A stretch of DNA of 10,737 nt from Arenicella sp963925935 (GTDB lineage: Bacteria; Pseudomonadota; Gammaproteobacteria; Arenicellales; Arenicellaceae). Under the pieces are notes generated by a model. That model saw only the letters and a program-made list of their open reading frames with translations. It was not told the DNA's origin and ran no database searches. Made by a program: the position numbers and the translations under genes. Where the stretch lies: assembly GCA_963925935.1 (NCBI GenBank), contig CAWUWF010000143.1, positions 1-10,737 on the forward strand. Reading direction: 5' to 3'. This document shows, one piece after another, positions 1-6,892 of the stretch; the first letter of the stretch is position 1, and every line of letters begins with the position of its first letter.

Positions 1-557
1 TGGCCTGGTTCAGCACCTTTTGTGTGCTCAGCTAAGATGAACACGTCCTGCCCAATTCGCTGATCGTCAGGGACCACGAAGTTTATATTATTCTCATTGA
101 AATAACGTCCAACAATAGTCAGATTGCCGCGTTCGACCACCTCAATTATTTTTCCGAACAGTTTCTTTCGATGATCTCGTCCAACAATTCGAACATTGAC
201 GATATCATTATGCAGTGCCTCCTGCATTTCATGAGAGCGTAGAAATACTTTCTCTCGGGTGTCATCTGTTAGTACGTAACCGTGGCCATCAACATGACCT
301 ACAACCCGACCTCGATGATCTTTGATTGCATGTTTCATCGCCCAACGATGCTTACCTAACTGGCTTACCTGCCCGTCGTCGCGAAGTTTTTCCAGAATAT
401 CAAAAGTTTCCTGGCGACCTTCTTTGCCGACTCTTCCTAGAGTCTCGGCAATTGCTTTGGTGTTTGCTGGCTCATTCCTCTGAGACAGATATTTTAGAAC
501 AATATCGGTACTTAGCCGTTTATGTTTTGAATTTTTACTACTTTTTGTGTTTGGCAC
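1..557 (-). CDS. rnr: Ribonuclease R, N-terminal part (gene runs off the window)
   Basis: This is the first 185 codons of a 3'-5' exoribonuclease that degrades structured RNA, such as mRNA, rRNA and tmRNA-tagged messages, in the cytoplasm. Residues about 15-73 form the winged-helix HTH_12 domain (KAIAETLGR, DILEKLRDDGQV). Residues 83-140 match the first cold-shock/OB domain (GRVVGHVDGHGYV, then LHNDIV). From about 147 the second OB domain begins (IVGRYF, NFVVPDD), closely matching the E. coli RNase R pattern GRYF-FVVPDD. The catalytic RNB and S1 domains lie beyond position 1. The start is GTG at 557: an in-frame TGA lies two codons upstream, and no other ATG, GTG or TTG precedes the HTH domain. 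The gene follows purA by 55 nt, with no nsrR between them as there is in E. coli. The family call is firm. The start rests on frame logic and the leader described separately. Confidence 0.93.
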   Translation of the reverse strand, partial: MPNTKSSKNSKHKRLSTDIVLKYLSQRNEPANTKAIAETLGRVGKEGRQETFDILEKLRDDGQVSQLGKHRWAMKHAIKDHRGRVVGHVDGHGYVLTDDTREKVFLRSHEMQEALHNDIVNVRIVGRDHRKKLFGKIIEVVERGNLTIVGRYFNENNINFVVPDDQRIGQDVFILAEHTKGAEPG

Positions 558-562
558 TTTTC

Positions 563-588
563 ATAGCGCTTTCTCGCGCTATACCTCT
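563..588 (-). promoter_or_regulatory. rnr leader: SD-like AGAGG plus 7-bp hairpin before GTG
   Basis: In the transcript, AGAGGU (588-583) is followed at once by a perfect hairpin. Its arms are ATAGCGC (582-576) and GCGCTAT (569-563), and the six-base loop is GAGAAA. After the hairpin come GAAAA and the GTG start at 557. Unfolded, AGAGG lies 26 nt from the start codon, too far to act as an SD. With the hairpin folded, only six unpaired bases separate them. The loop GAGAAA could alternatively act as a weak SD when unfolded. There is no U-run after the stem, so it is not an intrinsic terminator for purA. The dyad is seen directly; the regulatory role is inference. Confidence 0.45.
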
Positions 589-612
589 ATTAATTTTTTC
601 AGATTAAGATAG

Positions 613-1917
613 TTAATCATACGGGTCCTTTATGACAATTGTCTCGTCACGATCCGGGCCTGTTGATACGATATCAATGGGTACGCCGACTAGCTCTGCT
701 AACCGCGCAATATAGTTTTTTGCTGCTTGTGGCAGCGCTTCAAAGTTTGTAATACCTCGGGTGGTTTCTGACCAACCTGGCATCGTCTCATAGATTGGTT
801 CTGAGCCAGCTAAGGCTTCGGCACCCACAGGTGCGACCGGTAACTCTTTACCATCATAGCGGTAAGCAGTACAAATCTTTAGCTCTTCAAGACCATCCAA
901 AACATCCATTTTGGTAAGACATAATGAAGTAAGCCCGTTAATTTGCCGTGAACGGCGCATCAAAACAGCATCAAACCAACCGCAACGTCTTCCGCGCCCA
1001 GTGGTAGCACCGAACTCATGACCTTTTTCACCAAGATATTGACCAACTTCACAATGCAACTCAGTTGGGAACGGACCTGCGCCCACCCGTGTCGTATAAG
1101 CCTTAACGATGCCTAAAATGGTATCGAATGAATTCGGCCCAACCCCAGTACCGGTCGATGCAGAACCGGCCGAGGTATTTGATGAAGTCACAAAAGGATA
1201 AGAGCCGTGATCAATGTCTAGCATCATCCCTTGAGCGCCTTCAAACATCATTGGTCGCCCTTCACGAGCATAGTCATCCAGCAATTGGCTTACATCGACC
1301 GTCAAGGGTACCAGACGTTCCCGAAAGGACAACGCTTGGTCCAATGCTTGCTTAAAATCGATCTCTTGCGCTGCATAATAATTTTTCAGCATAAAGTTAT
1401 GATATTCCATAACACTTGCCAGCTTGTCTGCGAAGTCAAAGTCGTACACTAGGTCACCCAAACGTAGGCCACGACGCGCTACCTTGTCTTCGTAGGCTGG
1501 GCCAATGCCGCGACCGGTTGTACCAATCGCGTCCTTACCGCGTTTACGTTCTCTGGCTAAATCAAGCGCTACATGATGCGGCATTATCAACGGGCATGCC
1601 TCGCTGATACCGAGTCGCTCTGTCACTGGGACTCCGCTCGCTTCCAGCCCTTCAATTTCGGTAAATAATGCATCCGGCGCCAATACGACCCCATTGCCGA
1701 TCAGGCAATGGCTACCCTCTCGCAGAATCCCTGATGGAATTAAATGCAATACGGTTTTTTCACCATTGATCACCAAGGTGTGTCCGGCGTTATGACCGCC
1801 TTGAAAACGCACCACAACATTCGCAGTCTCAGTTAATAAGTCTACAATTTTACCTTTGCCTTCATCACCCCATTGGGTGCCGACAACAATTACTTTTTTA
1901 TTGGAATCTGTGTTCAT
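613..1917 (-). CDS. purA: Adenylosuccinate synthetase
   Basis: PurA joins IMP and aspartate using GTP to make adenylosuccinate, the first committed step from IMP to AMP, in the cytoplasm. The 434-residue length is normal for the family. The N-terminal GTPase-like loop GTQWGDEGKGK is at 13-23 with the catalytic Asp at 18. The second catalytic residue, His46, lies in GGHNAGHT. GTTGRGIGP (132-140) and TTGRGRRCGW (305-314) are the IMP and aspartate loops, and TKMD (335-338) resembles the guanine-recognition NKxD. All expected key residues are present. The gene begins 14 nt after the hisZ stop and is surely cotranscribed with it. No good Shine-Dalgarno precedes the ATG (the upstream bases are ACACTATCTTT). 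The reading frame is intact and the identification is secure. Confidence 0.98.
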   Translation of the reverse strand: MNTDSNKKVIVVGTQWGDEGKGKIVDLLTETANVVVRFQGGHNAGHTLVINGEKTVLHLIPSGILREGSHCLIGNGVVLAPDALFTEIEGLEASGVPVTERLGISEACPLIMPHHVALDLARERKRGKDAIGTTGRGIGPAYEDKVARRGLRLGDLVYDFDFADKLASVMEYHNFMLKNYYAAQEIDFKQALDQALSFRERLVPLTVDVSQLLDDYAREGRPMMFEGAQGMMLDIDHGSYPFVTSSNTSAGSASTGTGVGPNSFDTILGIVKAYTTRVGAGPFPTELHCEVGQYLGEKGHEFGATTGRGRRCGWFDAVLMRRSRQINGLTSLCLTKMDVLDGLEELKICTAYRYDGKELPVAPVGAEALAGSEPIYETMPGWSETTRGITNFEALPQAAKNYIARLAELVGVPIDIVSTGPDRDETIVIKDPYD

Positions 1918-1931
1918 AAAGATAGTGTTTA

Positions 1932-2909
1932 TTAGGCCAATTTAATAAGAGATTTCAAGTCTGCGCTAAAGCCGGTGGCCGGTCGCGCTCTTCCAAATTG
2001 TTCGCCAACTCGGTCATATCGACCACCTTTGGCGATTGTGCGTCCGCGACCCTCTACATAGGCAGAGAACTTTAAGCCAGTGTGGTAGCGGTAACCGAAC
2101 ACATCGGCTAAGTCGATGTGCGTATTTATGTTCGGATGACTGACTTGCAGATGCGTCACTACCGTTTCTAATTGTTTTAAAGCAGCGTCAATTTCACCTT
2201 GCGGGTCATCTACATCACTAAGCAAAGCACGTGCTCTATCAATGGTAGAAGCATCGCCTTGTAATTTCAGCAATTTCTGGAACGCCGCAACGTTTGTTTG
2301 CTCATTTAACTCTAATAGATCCGGCATAGATTTTCGTAACAAAATATCGAATAAGGTCGCTTCAATCGATTCAGGTACTTTGGCCATCGCTTTTAGCGTT
2401 CGATATACCCCGACATGACCTAAACTAAGGGTCACATTTTCAGCCTTACTTAATTCCAAGGTCGAAAGCATTGCATCAATGACTTCAATGTCGGCAGTGA
2501 CTTCTTGCACACCAAAAAGTTCTGCACCAATTTGTAGAAGCTCCCGCTGGCCACCCATTTGATCGGGTTTAGTTTGCAAGACGGTCCCTGCATAACAAAG
2601 CCTATTGACTTCATTGTTGGCTAGATAGTGTGAGTCGATGCGCGCTATCTGCGGTGTCATATCAGCTCTGATACCCAGCATACGATGGGTATGCTGGTCC
2701 ATAAATTTATAGGTTTGAGTATCCAGCTCTTCGCCGGTACCGGTTAATAAAGCATCGACAAACTCCATTACTGGAGGCATTACCAGCTGGAAATGTCGTT
2801 TAGATAGGTCGTCTAGAATGCTGCGTCGCAACATCTCTAGCTTGAATGCCTCGCCGGGCAATATTTCCTCAACACCCTCTGGCAATAACCAGTTCGCGTC
2901 ATTAACCAT
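1932..2909 (-). CDS. hisZ: ATP phosphoribosyltransferase regulatory subunit, short form
   Basis: HisZ is a catalytically dead paralogue of histidyl-tRNA synthetase. It pairs with the short form of HisG to make the active, histidine-sensitive first enzyme of histidine synthesis. The start WLLPEGVEEILP (7-18), the motif-2-like stretch CYAGTVLQTKPDQMGGQRE (105-122) with QIGAELFG, and the motif-3 region GGRYDRVGEQFGRARPATGFS (295-315) identify the class II synthetase fold. The anticodon-binding domain is absent, as usual for HisZ. The protein ends at 325 residues, about ten residues after ATGFS, whereas the pseudomonad homologue I recall continues for about 70 more. AGGA (2920-2917) sits 7 nt before the ATG at 2909 and supports this start. 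Its presence implies a short HisG elsewhere in the genome. Placement next to purA is common in gammaproteobacteria. Confidence 0.95.
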   Translation of the reverse strand: MVNDANWLLPEGVEEILPGEAFKLEMLRRSILDDLSKRHFQLVMPPVMEFVDALLTGTGEELDTQTYKFMDQHTHRMLGIRADMTPQIARIDSHYLANNEVNRLCYAGTVLQTKPDQMGGQRELLQIGAELFGVQEVTADIEVIDAMLSTLELSKAENVTLSLGHVGVYRTLKAMAKVPESIEATLFDILLRKSMPDLLELNEQTNVAAFQKLLKLQGDASTIDRARALLSDVDDPQGEIDAALKQLETVVTHLQVSHPNINTHIDLADVFGYRYHTGLKFSAYVEGRGRTIAKGGRYDRVGEQFGRARPATGFSADLKSLIKLA

Positions 2910-2957
2910 GACTATGTCCTAATTTCAAAATAGTTTTTGGGGTAAGCCAAGCAAAGC

Positions 2958-2985
2958 TCCTAAACCGATATACTTAAGGCTAGGA
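2958..2985 (-). other. Weak inverted repeat between the yjeT-type gene and hisZ
   Basis: In the transcript, TCCTAGCC (2985-2978) can pair with GGTTTAGGA (2966-2958), using one bulge and one G-U pair, around an 11-base loop. It lies in the 88-nt spacer before hisZ. There is no T-run after it, so it is not a clear terminator. It may be chance or an RNA-stability element. The rest of the spacer holds only the hisZ SD. Confidence 0.2.
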
Positions 2986-2997
2986 ATTATACGTTGA

Positions 2998-3192
2998 TCA
3001 CTTGATCGAGAACAGAAGAATGAGCCCAACAATAATCATAACACCGCCAAAATTACGCAATTGCTTATCAGGTACTTGTAAAGACATTGCTAGCATACGC
3101 TTAAAACTTGAAGGATTGAAAAAAGGCATCAATCCTTCAAGAATCAAATAGAACGCAAAACCTGCCGCCAGAGCTTGCCATTCAGACATCAT
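2998..3192 (-). CDS. yjeT: DUF2065 family small inner-membrane protein (YjeT-like)
   Basis: This 64-residue protein has two predicted transmembrane helices, about 5-24 and 48-62. They are joined by a short polar loop with the family signature: LEGLMPFFNP (18-27), F-K-R-M, then PDKQLRNFGG (41-50). This matches DUF2065, whose E. coli member yjeT also follows hflC. Its biochemical role is not known to me. The constant placement behind hflK-hflC suggests a link to membrane proteostasis, but that is only guilt by association. Two adjacent ATG codons (3192 and 3189) could each be the start, and no Shine-Dalgarno is visible before either, so translation may be weak or coupled to upstream genes. It starts 60 nt after hflC. 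Confidence 0.88.
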   Translation of the reverse strand: MMSEWQALAAGFAFYLILEGLMPFFNPSSFKRMLAMSLQVPDKQLRNFGGVMIIVGLILLFSIK

Positions 3193-3252
3193 ATGAATTT
3201 CTGATCATCTGAATTTCAAGCTTGATCGGCGAGTTTTTATTCTTCAGTTTCA

Positions 3253-4119
3253 CTACTTAACGGATGAATTAAAATATTTAAAGAAATCCGACTCAGGATC
3301 TAGAATAATTAAGTCCTGAGGTGAGTTAAACGTTGTTTTGTAGGCATTCAAGCTTCGGAAAAACTCATAGAAATCGATGTCTTGACCAAAAGCGTCAGCA
3401 TAGATCTTGGTGGCAGACGCATCTGCATCACCACGGATCAATTGAGCTTTCTTCTCTGCTTCTGCGACTAATTCGATCTTCTGACGATCAGCGTTTGCCC
3501 GAATTTCTATAGCTTGCTCGTTACCATTTGCACGATATTCATTGGCAATTCTTTGCCGCTCAGACTGCATTCGCCCAAAGACGTTTGCCTGAATTTCGTC
3601 AGCAAGATCCACTCGTTTTAAGCGAACATCAATAACTTCAACACCAATTGAATCTGCTTCCGCATCAATTGCGCTCTGCACAAATTGCATAATCTGACGT
3701 CGATCACCTGCAACAATATCGCTGATAGTCCGTTGGGCAATTTGTTCTTTCAAGCTATTATTAACTTTCTGCTCTAAACGGTTTTCAGCTCTGTTTCTAT
3801 TCTTGACCGCTTTATAATATTTTTGCAGATCGGCTATTCTCCACTTAACGAAGCTGTCGACTAGCAACTCTTCCTTATTAACAGTGATAAATCGCTCTGG
3901 CTCTTTGTCCATAGTTTGAATGCGAACATCATATTTTTTGATGGTGTTAACAAACGGTAGTTTAAAGTTTAGTCCAGGTTGTATTTCTTCACCAGAAAAC
4001 TCGCCAAACTGAAACTTCAACCCGCGTTCCCACTCACTGACTGTGTAAACTGAAGTGGCCAATAGGACAACCAAACCCATCACTGCGATAAAAACTAGTT
4101 TTAAAATAGTATTAGACAT
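3253..4119 (-). CDS. hflC: HflC, SPFH-domain membrane protein, modulator of FtsH
   Basis: HflC forms a hetero-oligomeric cage with HflK in the inner membrane, facing the periplasm. The cage encloses the FtsH protease and restrains its action on membrane substrates. The 288-residue protein opens with one transmembrane anchor (about 5-25) followed by YTVSEWERGLKFQFGEF (25-41), the conserved start of the SPFH/prohibitin domain. Residues 187-235 are a charged, alanine-rich helix (ERQRIANEYRANG, AEAEKKAQ) typical of the coiled-coil region, and DPESDFFKYF (274-283) is the usual HflC tail. Its ATG overlaps the hflK stop as TAATG, with a strong AGGAGG 8 nt upstream, so the two subunits are made together. 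No defects are seen. Confidence 0.97.
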   Translation of the reverse strand: MSNTILKLVFIAVMGLVVLLATSVYTVSEWERGLKFQFGEFSGEEIQPGLNFKLPFVNTIKKYDVRIQTMDKEPERFITVNKEELLVDSFVKWRIADLQKYYKAVKNRNRAENRLEQKVNNSLKEQIAQRTISDIVAGDRRQIMQFVQSAIDAEADSIGVEVIDVRLKRVDLADEIQANVFGRMQSERQRIANEYRANGNEQAIEIRANADRQKIELVAEAEKKAQLIRGDADASATKIYADAFGQDIDFYEFFRSLNAYKTTFNSPQDLIILDPESDFFKYFNSSVK

Positions 4120-5306
4120 TATCTGCCCCTCCTAAGGTTTTCCTGAGCAGCCGTCGCGCTACTTGATGTGCCGGACAAAACATTATCGCCATTGGAGCCA
4201 GAGTCACTACGCTCTTCACGCCCTTTAATTATCTTGTCGATCGGCAAATACATCAGGCTATTACCATTACCTGATTGTTGATCTATCATAACTTTGCTAC
4301 TTCCGGCTAGCACGCTTTCCATCGTTTCAATGTAGAGACGTTTTTTGGTAATCACTGGAGCCTTCTGATATTCGACCAATATTTTATTAAAACGTTCGGC
4401 TTCACCGGTGGCTTCAGCAACAATTTTAGATTTATAGGCCTCGGCTTCCTGTGAAACTCGGGCTGCCTGACCACGAGCTGTAGGCACTACCGACTTAGAG
4501 TACGCTTCAGCCTGATTCTCTAAAGTTACCGCATCTTGTGCCGCTTTTACCACATCATCAAACGCATCGCGCACTTGCAAAGGTGGCTTGGCATCTTGAA
4601 TCTCAACTGATTCTATTTGCACGCCCGATTGATAACGATCTAAAATTGCTTGTAGTAGCGTTTTGGTAGACGAATCGACCACGCCCCTGCCAGATGTCAT
4701 TAGCAGATCCATAGTAGTGCCGCCTACAACCTCTCTTAGTGCGCTTTCAGTCGCACTTCTGACCACTCGCTCTAATCCGACACGGTAATCTCGGTAGTAA
4801 CCAAAATCACCAACGTTGAACACAAAGTCTTCGAGAGATTTGATTGTGAACTGAACCGCCAAAGTAACATCGACGATATTCTCGTCCATGGTCAACATTA
4901 GGGCTTCTTTTAACTCAGATCGGTCATTTCGATAACCGACTTCAACGGTACGAACCTCTTGAGTATTGATGACGATTTTCTGCTCAATTGGCCAAGCGAT
5001 AAACTGTAATCCAGCGCCGACTGTTTGCTTAAACTTTCCGAAGCGCAGCTCAATACTCTGATTGCCCTCGTCAACTTGATAGAAAGACTGAGTTAACCAA
5101 AAAATACCGCCGCCTAACAATAGAATCAGAAACGGAGAAAACCCGCCCGAGCTACGACCGCCCGAACCCGGCTTACCACCGCCCCCGCCAAATCGTTTGC
5201 GCACAGAGTTGATGACCTCTTCGAGATCGGGGCTTTGATTGCCGCGATTTCGATTACCGCTTCCCCAGGGTTCTTTATTACCTGAGCCAGGTTCATTCCA
5301 AGGCAT
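4119..5306 (-). CDS. hflK: HflK, SPFH-domain membrane protein, modulator of FtsH
   Basis: HflK is the larger partner of HflC in the FtsH-enclosing HflKC complex of the inner membrane. The 395-residue protein starts with the family signature MPWNEPG. A glycine- and asparagine-rich cytoplasmic segment (about 5-56, with GGGGG at 40-44) follows, then one transmembrane helix (about 58-73) and the SPFH domain from YQVDEGNQSIELRFGKF (76-92). A helical stretch rich in Ala, Glu and Gln (about 255-305) precedes the conserved LYIETMESVL (324-333) and a Ser/Gly-rich tail ending NLRRGR. AGGAGA lies 8 nt before the ATG and supports the start. The 88-nt gap from hflX shows no convincing promoter or terminator. 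It is coupled to hflC by a one-base overlap. Confidence 0.97.
   Translation of the reverse strand: MPWNEPGSGNKEPWGSGNRNRGNQSPDLEEVINSVRKRFGGGGGKPGSGGRSSGGFSPFLILLLGGGIFWLTQSFYQVDEGNQSIELRFGKFKQTVGAGLQFIAWPIEQKIVINTQEVRTVEVGYRNDRSELKEALMLTMDENIVDVTLAVQFTIKSLEDFVFNVGDFGYYRDYRVGLERVVRSATESALREVVGGTTMDLLMTSGRGVVDSSTKTLLQAILDRYQSGVQIESVEIQDAKPPLQVRDAFDDVVKAAQDAVTLENQAEAYSKSVVPTARGQAARVSQEAEAYKSKIVAEATGEAERFNKILVEYQKAPVITKKRLYIETMESVLAGSSKVMIDQQSGNGNSLMYLPIDKIIKGREERSDSGSNGDNVLSGTSSSATAAQENLRRGR
4128..4133 (-). promoter_or_regulatory. Strong Shine-Dalgarno of hflC inside the hflK 3' end
   Basis: AGGAGG ends 8 nt before the hflC ATG (4119) and lies wholly within the last codons of hflK. Together with the TAATG stop/start overlap it fixes the hflC start and indicates translational coupling, which fits a complex with balanced HflK and HflC subunits. 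Confidence 0.85.
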
Positions 5307-5394
5307 GATATGTGTCTCCTAAAATAGACGAATTAGTTAAATGCGTATTAAATCGATGTGATTCTACGCTATGAATTGTAGCAAAAAAGTTATA

Positions 5395-6750
5395 TCACAT
5401 GCGTTTTATCGCGATAATGTCATTTTGTTTTTCGAGCCAGCCAAAATCAGCCGGTGATAATTCCAGCTCGAGACTAAAAGAGCCATCGTCAGCAATTGAT
5501 TCCTGCTTAACAATACTCTTTGAATAAAGACTGGCACGTAATTTACCGTTACTTGCTGGCAGATCAATTCTGCAGCGAGTATGCAACAAAGACAGCCTTT
5601 GCGCGATGGCGTCCAATAACAAATCCACCCCAGCCCCGCTATGTGCCGACAACCATACTGCGGTGACTAAGCCAGAGCCGTCAGCTTCCGTTAGAGAGCC
5701 GTCAGCCTTCATTAGAGAACCGTCAACTTTCGCTGGTAAGCCATCAGTCGCGCTACGTTTAACTTTCGCGCGACCGTCGATTAAATCTATTTTGTTATAG
5801 ATCATGATCGTCGGAATATCGGCTGCCTCTATTTCGAGCAACACTTTATTGACCTCGCTAATACATTTTTCACGAGCAGTGCTGGCAACGTCAACAACGT
5901 GCAACAATAATTGTGCATTGCTAACTTCTTCCAATGTTGAGTGAAAAGCCTGCACTAATGTATGTGGCAAGTCCCGAATAAAACCTACTGTATCAGAGAG
6001 TATTGTGGTGCCAAACTCATTTAATTCAACACGCCGCATGGTGGTGTCTAATGTCGCAAACAACTGGTCCTCGACAAACACGCCAGCGCGAGTTATTCGA
6101 TTAAATAGTGATGACTTCCCAGCGTTGGTATAACCAACTAGCGACACTGTTGGAACCGGCACTTTCGCTCTAGATTTTCGCCGCAGTTCGCGTTGCGAAG
6201 AAACAGTGCTTAGGCGTTTATGTAACACCTTGATGCGATGCCCAATTAACCTTCGATCGGTTTCTAACTGAGTTTCACCAGGGCCCCTTAAGCCAATACC
6301 GCCCTTTTGTCTTTCCAGGTGAGTCCAACCACGGACTAAACGTGTCGACAAATGTTGCAGTTGAGCCAACTCAACTTGCAGTTTACCCTCGTGACTAGTA
6401 GCACGCTGGGCGAATATATCAAGGATTAAGCCAGTTCTGTCCAACACCCGAATTTCCAGCGCTCGTTCTAGATTTCGCTCCTGAATTGGTGAGATTGAAT
6501 GATTCAAAATGACTAACTCAACACACAACTCCTCGGCCAGCTGTTTAATCTCCTCGACCTTACCTTTACCTACAAAGGTAGCAGGGTCCGGTCGGCGCCG
6601 AAACGCCGTCATGGTATCCAAGACCTCAGCCCCCGCGGACTCAGCCAGCAACTGAATCTCTTCGAGAACCTCGTGGTCTACTTGGCTAGAATCGCGCTGA
6701 AATACGATCAACGCTTTCGGATGAGATGAGGTTTTGGTAAGTTCGAACAA
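5395..6750 (-). CDS. hflX: Ribosome-splitting GTPase HflX
   Basis: HflX binds the 50S subunit and splits stalled or hibernating 70S ribosomes under stress. The N-terminal HflX domain contains FVGKGKVEEI (59-68), RTGLILDIFAQRA (105-117) and GGIGLRGPGETQLETDRR (150-167). The GTPase domain shows G1 GYTNAGKS (206-213), switch I ATLDTT (232-237), G3 DTVG (253-256), G4 NKID (319-322) and G5 SAHSG (368-372). The 451-residue length exceeds E. coli HflX (426), and the excess sits between G4 and G5, where a heptapeptide repeat is inserted. The start is TTG at 6750. No ATG or GTG lies between the upstream in-frame TAA and this codon, and MFEL aligns with E. coli MFDR. No Shine-Dalgarno is seen before it. 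The 142-nt spacer from hfq suggests possible separate expression. Confidence 0.96.
   Translation of the reverse strand: MFELTKTSSHPKALIVFQRDSSQVDHEVLEEIQLLAESAGAEVLDTMTAFRRRPDPATFVGKGKVEEIKQLAEELCVELVILNHSISPIQERNLERALEIRVLDRTGLILDIFAQRATSHEGKLQVELAQLQHLSTRLVRGWTHLERQKGGIGLRGPGETQLETDRRLIGHRIKVLHKRLSTVSSQRELRRKSRAKVPVPTVSLVGYTNAGKSSLFNRITRAGVFVEDQLFATLDTTMRRVELNEFGTTILSDTVGFIRDLPHTLVQAFHSTLEEVSNAQLLLHVVDVASTAREKCISEVNKVLLEIEAADIPTIMIYNKIDLIDGRAKVKRSATDGLPAKVDGSLMKADGSLTEADGSGLVTAVWLSAHSGAGVDLLLDAIAQRLSLLHTRCRIDLPASNGKLRASLYSKSIVKQESIADDGSFSLELELSPADFGWLEKQNDIIAIKRM
5674..5745 (-). repeat. 21-bp imperfect tandem repeat within hflX
   Basis: Three and a half in-frame 21-bp units encode DGLPAKV, DGSLMKA, DGSLTEA and DGS (HflX residues 336-359). 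The two middle units agree at 18 of 21 bases and the flanking one at about 15 of 21. The array lies between the G4 (NKID) and G5 (SAHSG) motifs, in a loop about 20 residues longer than in E. coli HflX. The high identity between units suggests recent slippage or duplication that kept the frame. Confidence 0.85.
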
Positions 6751-6892
6751 ATTTGTGTCTATTTGCGCGCATAGGCGCTGGGAAAAACTTGAGAATTAAA
6801 TACTAAATCTTCAATAAGCCAATTATCGCATTATCCACGGTAAGTAAACAGCCTTAAGCCAAACGCCCAAATCTAAGCAAGAATAAAAGCCG

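Noticed and set aside
326..607. Plus-strand open frame of 93 codons
   Set aside because: It lies antisense over the well-matched rnr start, has no recognisable domain and begins within the rnr coding region; it is a shadow frame.
558..612. tRNA gene between purA and rnr
   Set aside because: Some gammaproteobacteria have a tRNA here, but the spacer is only 55 nt and shows no cloverleaf.
2986..2991. TATAAT on the minus strand before hisZ as a promoter
   Set aside because: The hexamers at 16-18 nt upstream match the -35 consensus at two bases or fewer, and there is no extended -10.
5383..5388. TTTTTT run just after the hflX stop as a possible terminator
   Set aside because: No stable GC-rich stem directly precedes it on the minus strand; the nearest dyad is AT-rich and ends about 17 nt away.
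5406..5417. 12-bp palindrome TTATCGCGATAA in the end of hflX
   Set aside because: It is coding sequence for IIAI, has no loop and no partner copies; it is most likely chance.
6751..6892. Promoter or small RNA in the 142-nt hfq-hflX spacer
   Set aside because: I found only weak -10-like boxes (GATAAT) without matching -35 boxes and no stable hairpin with a T-run.
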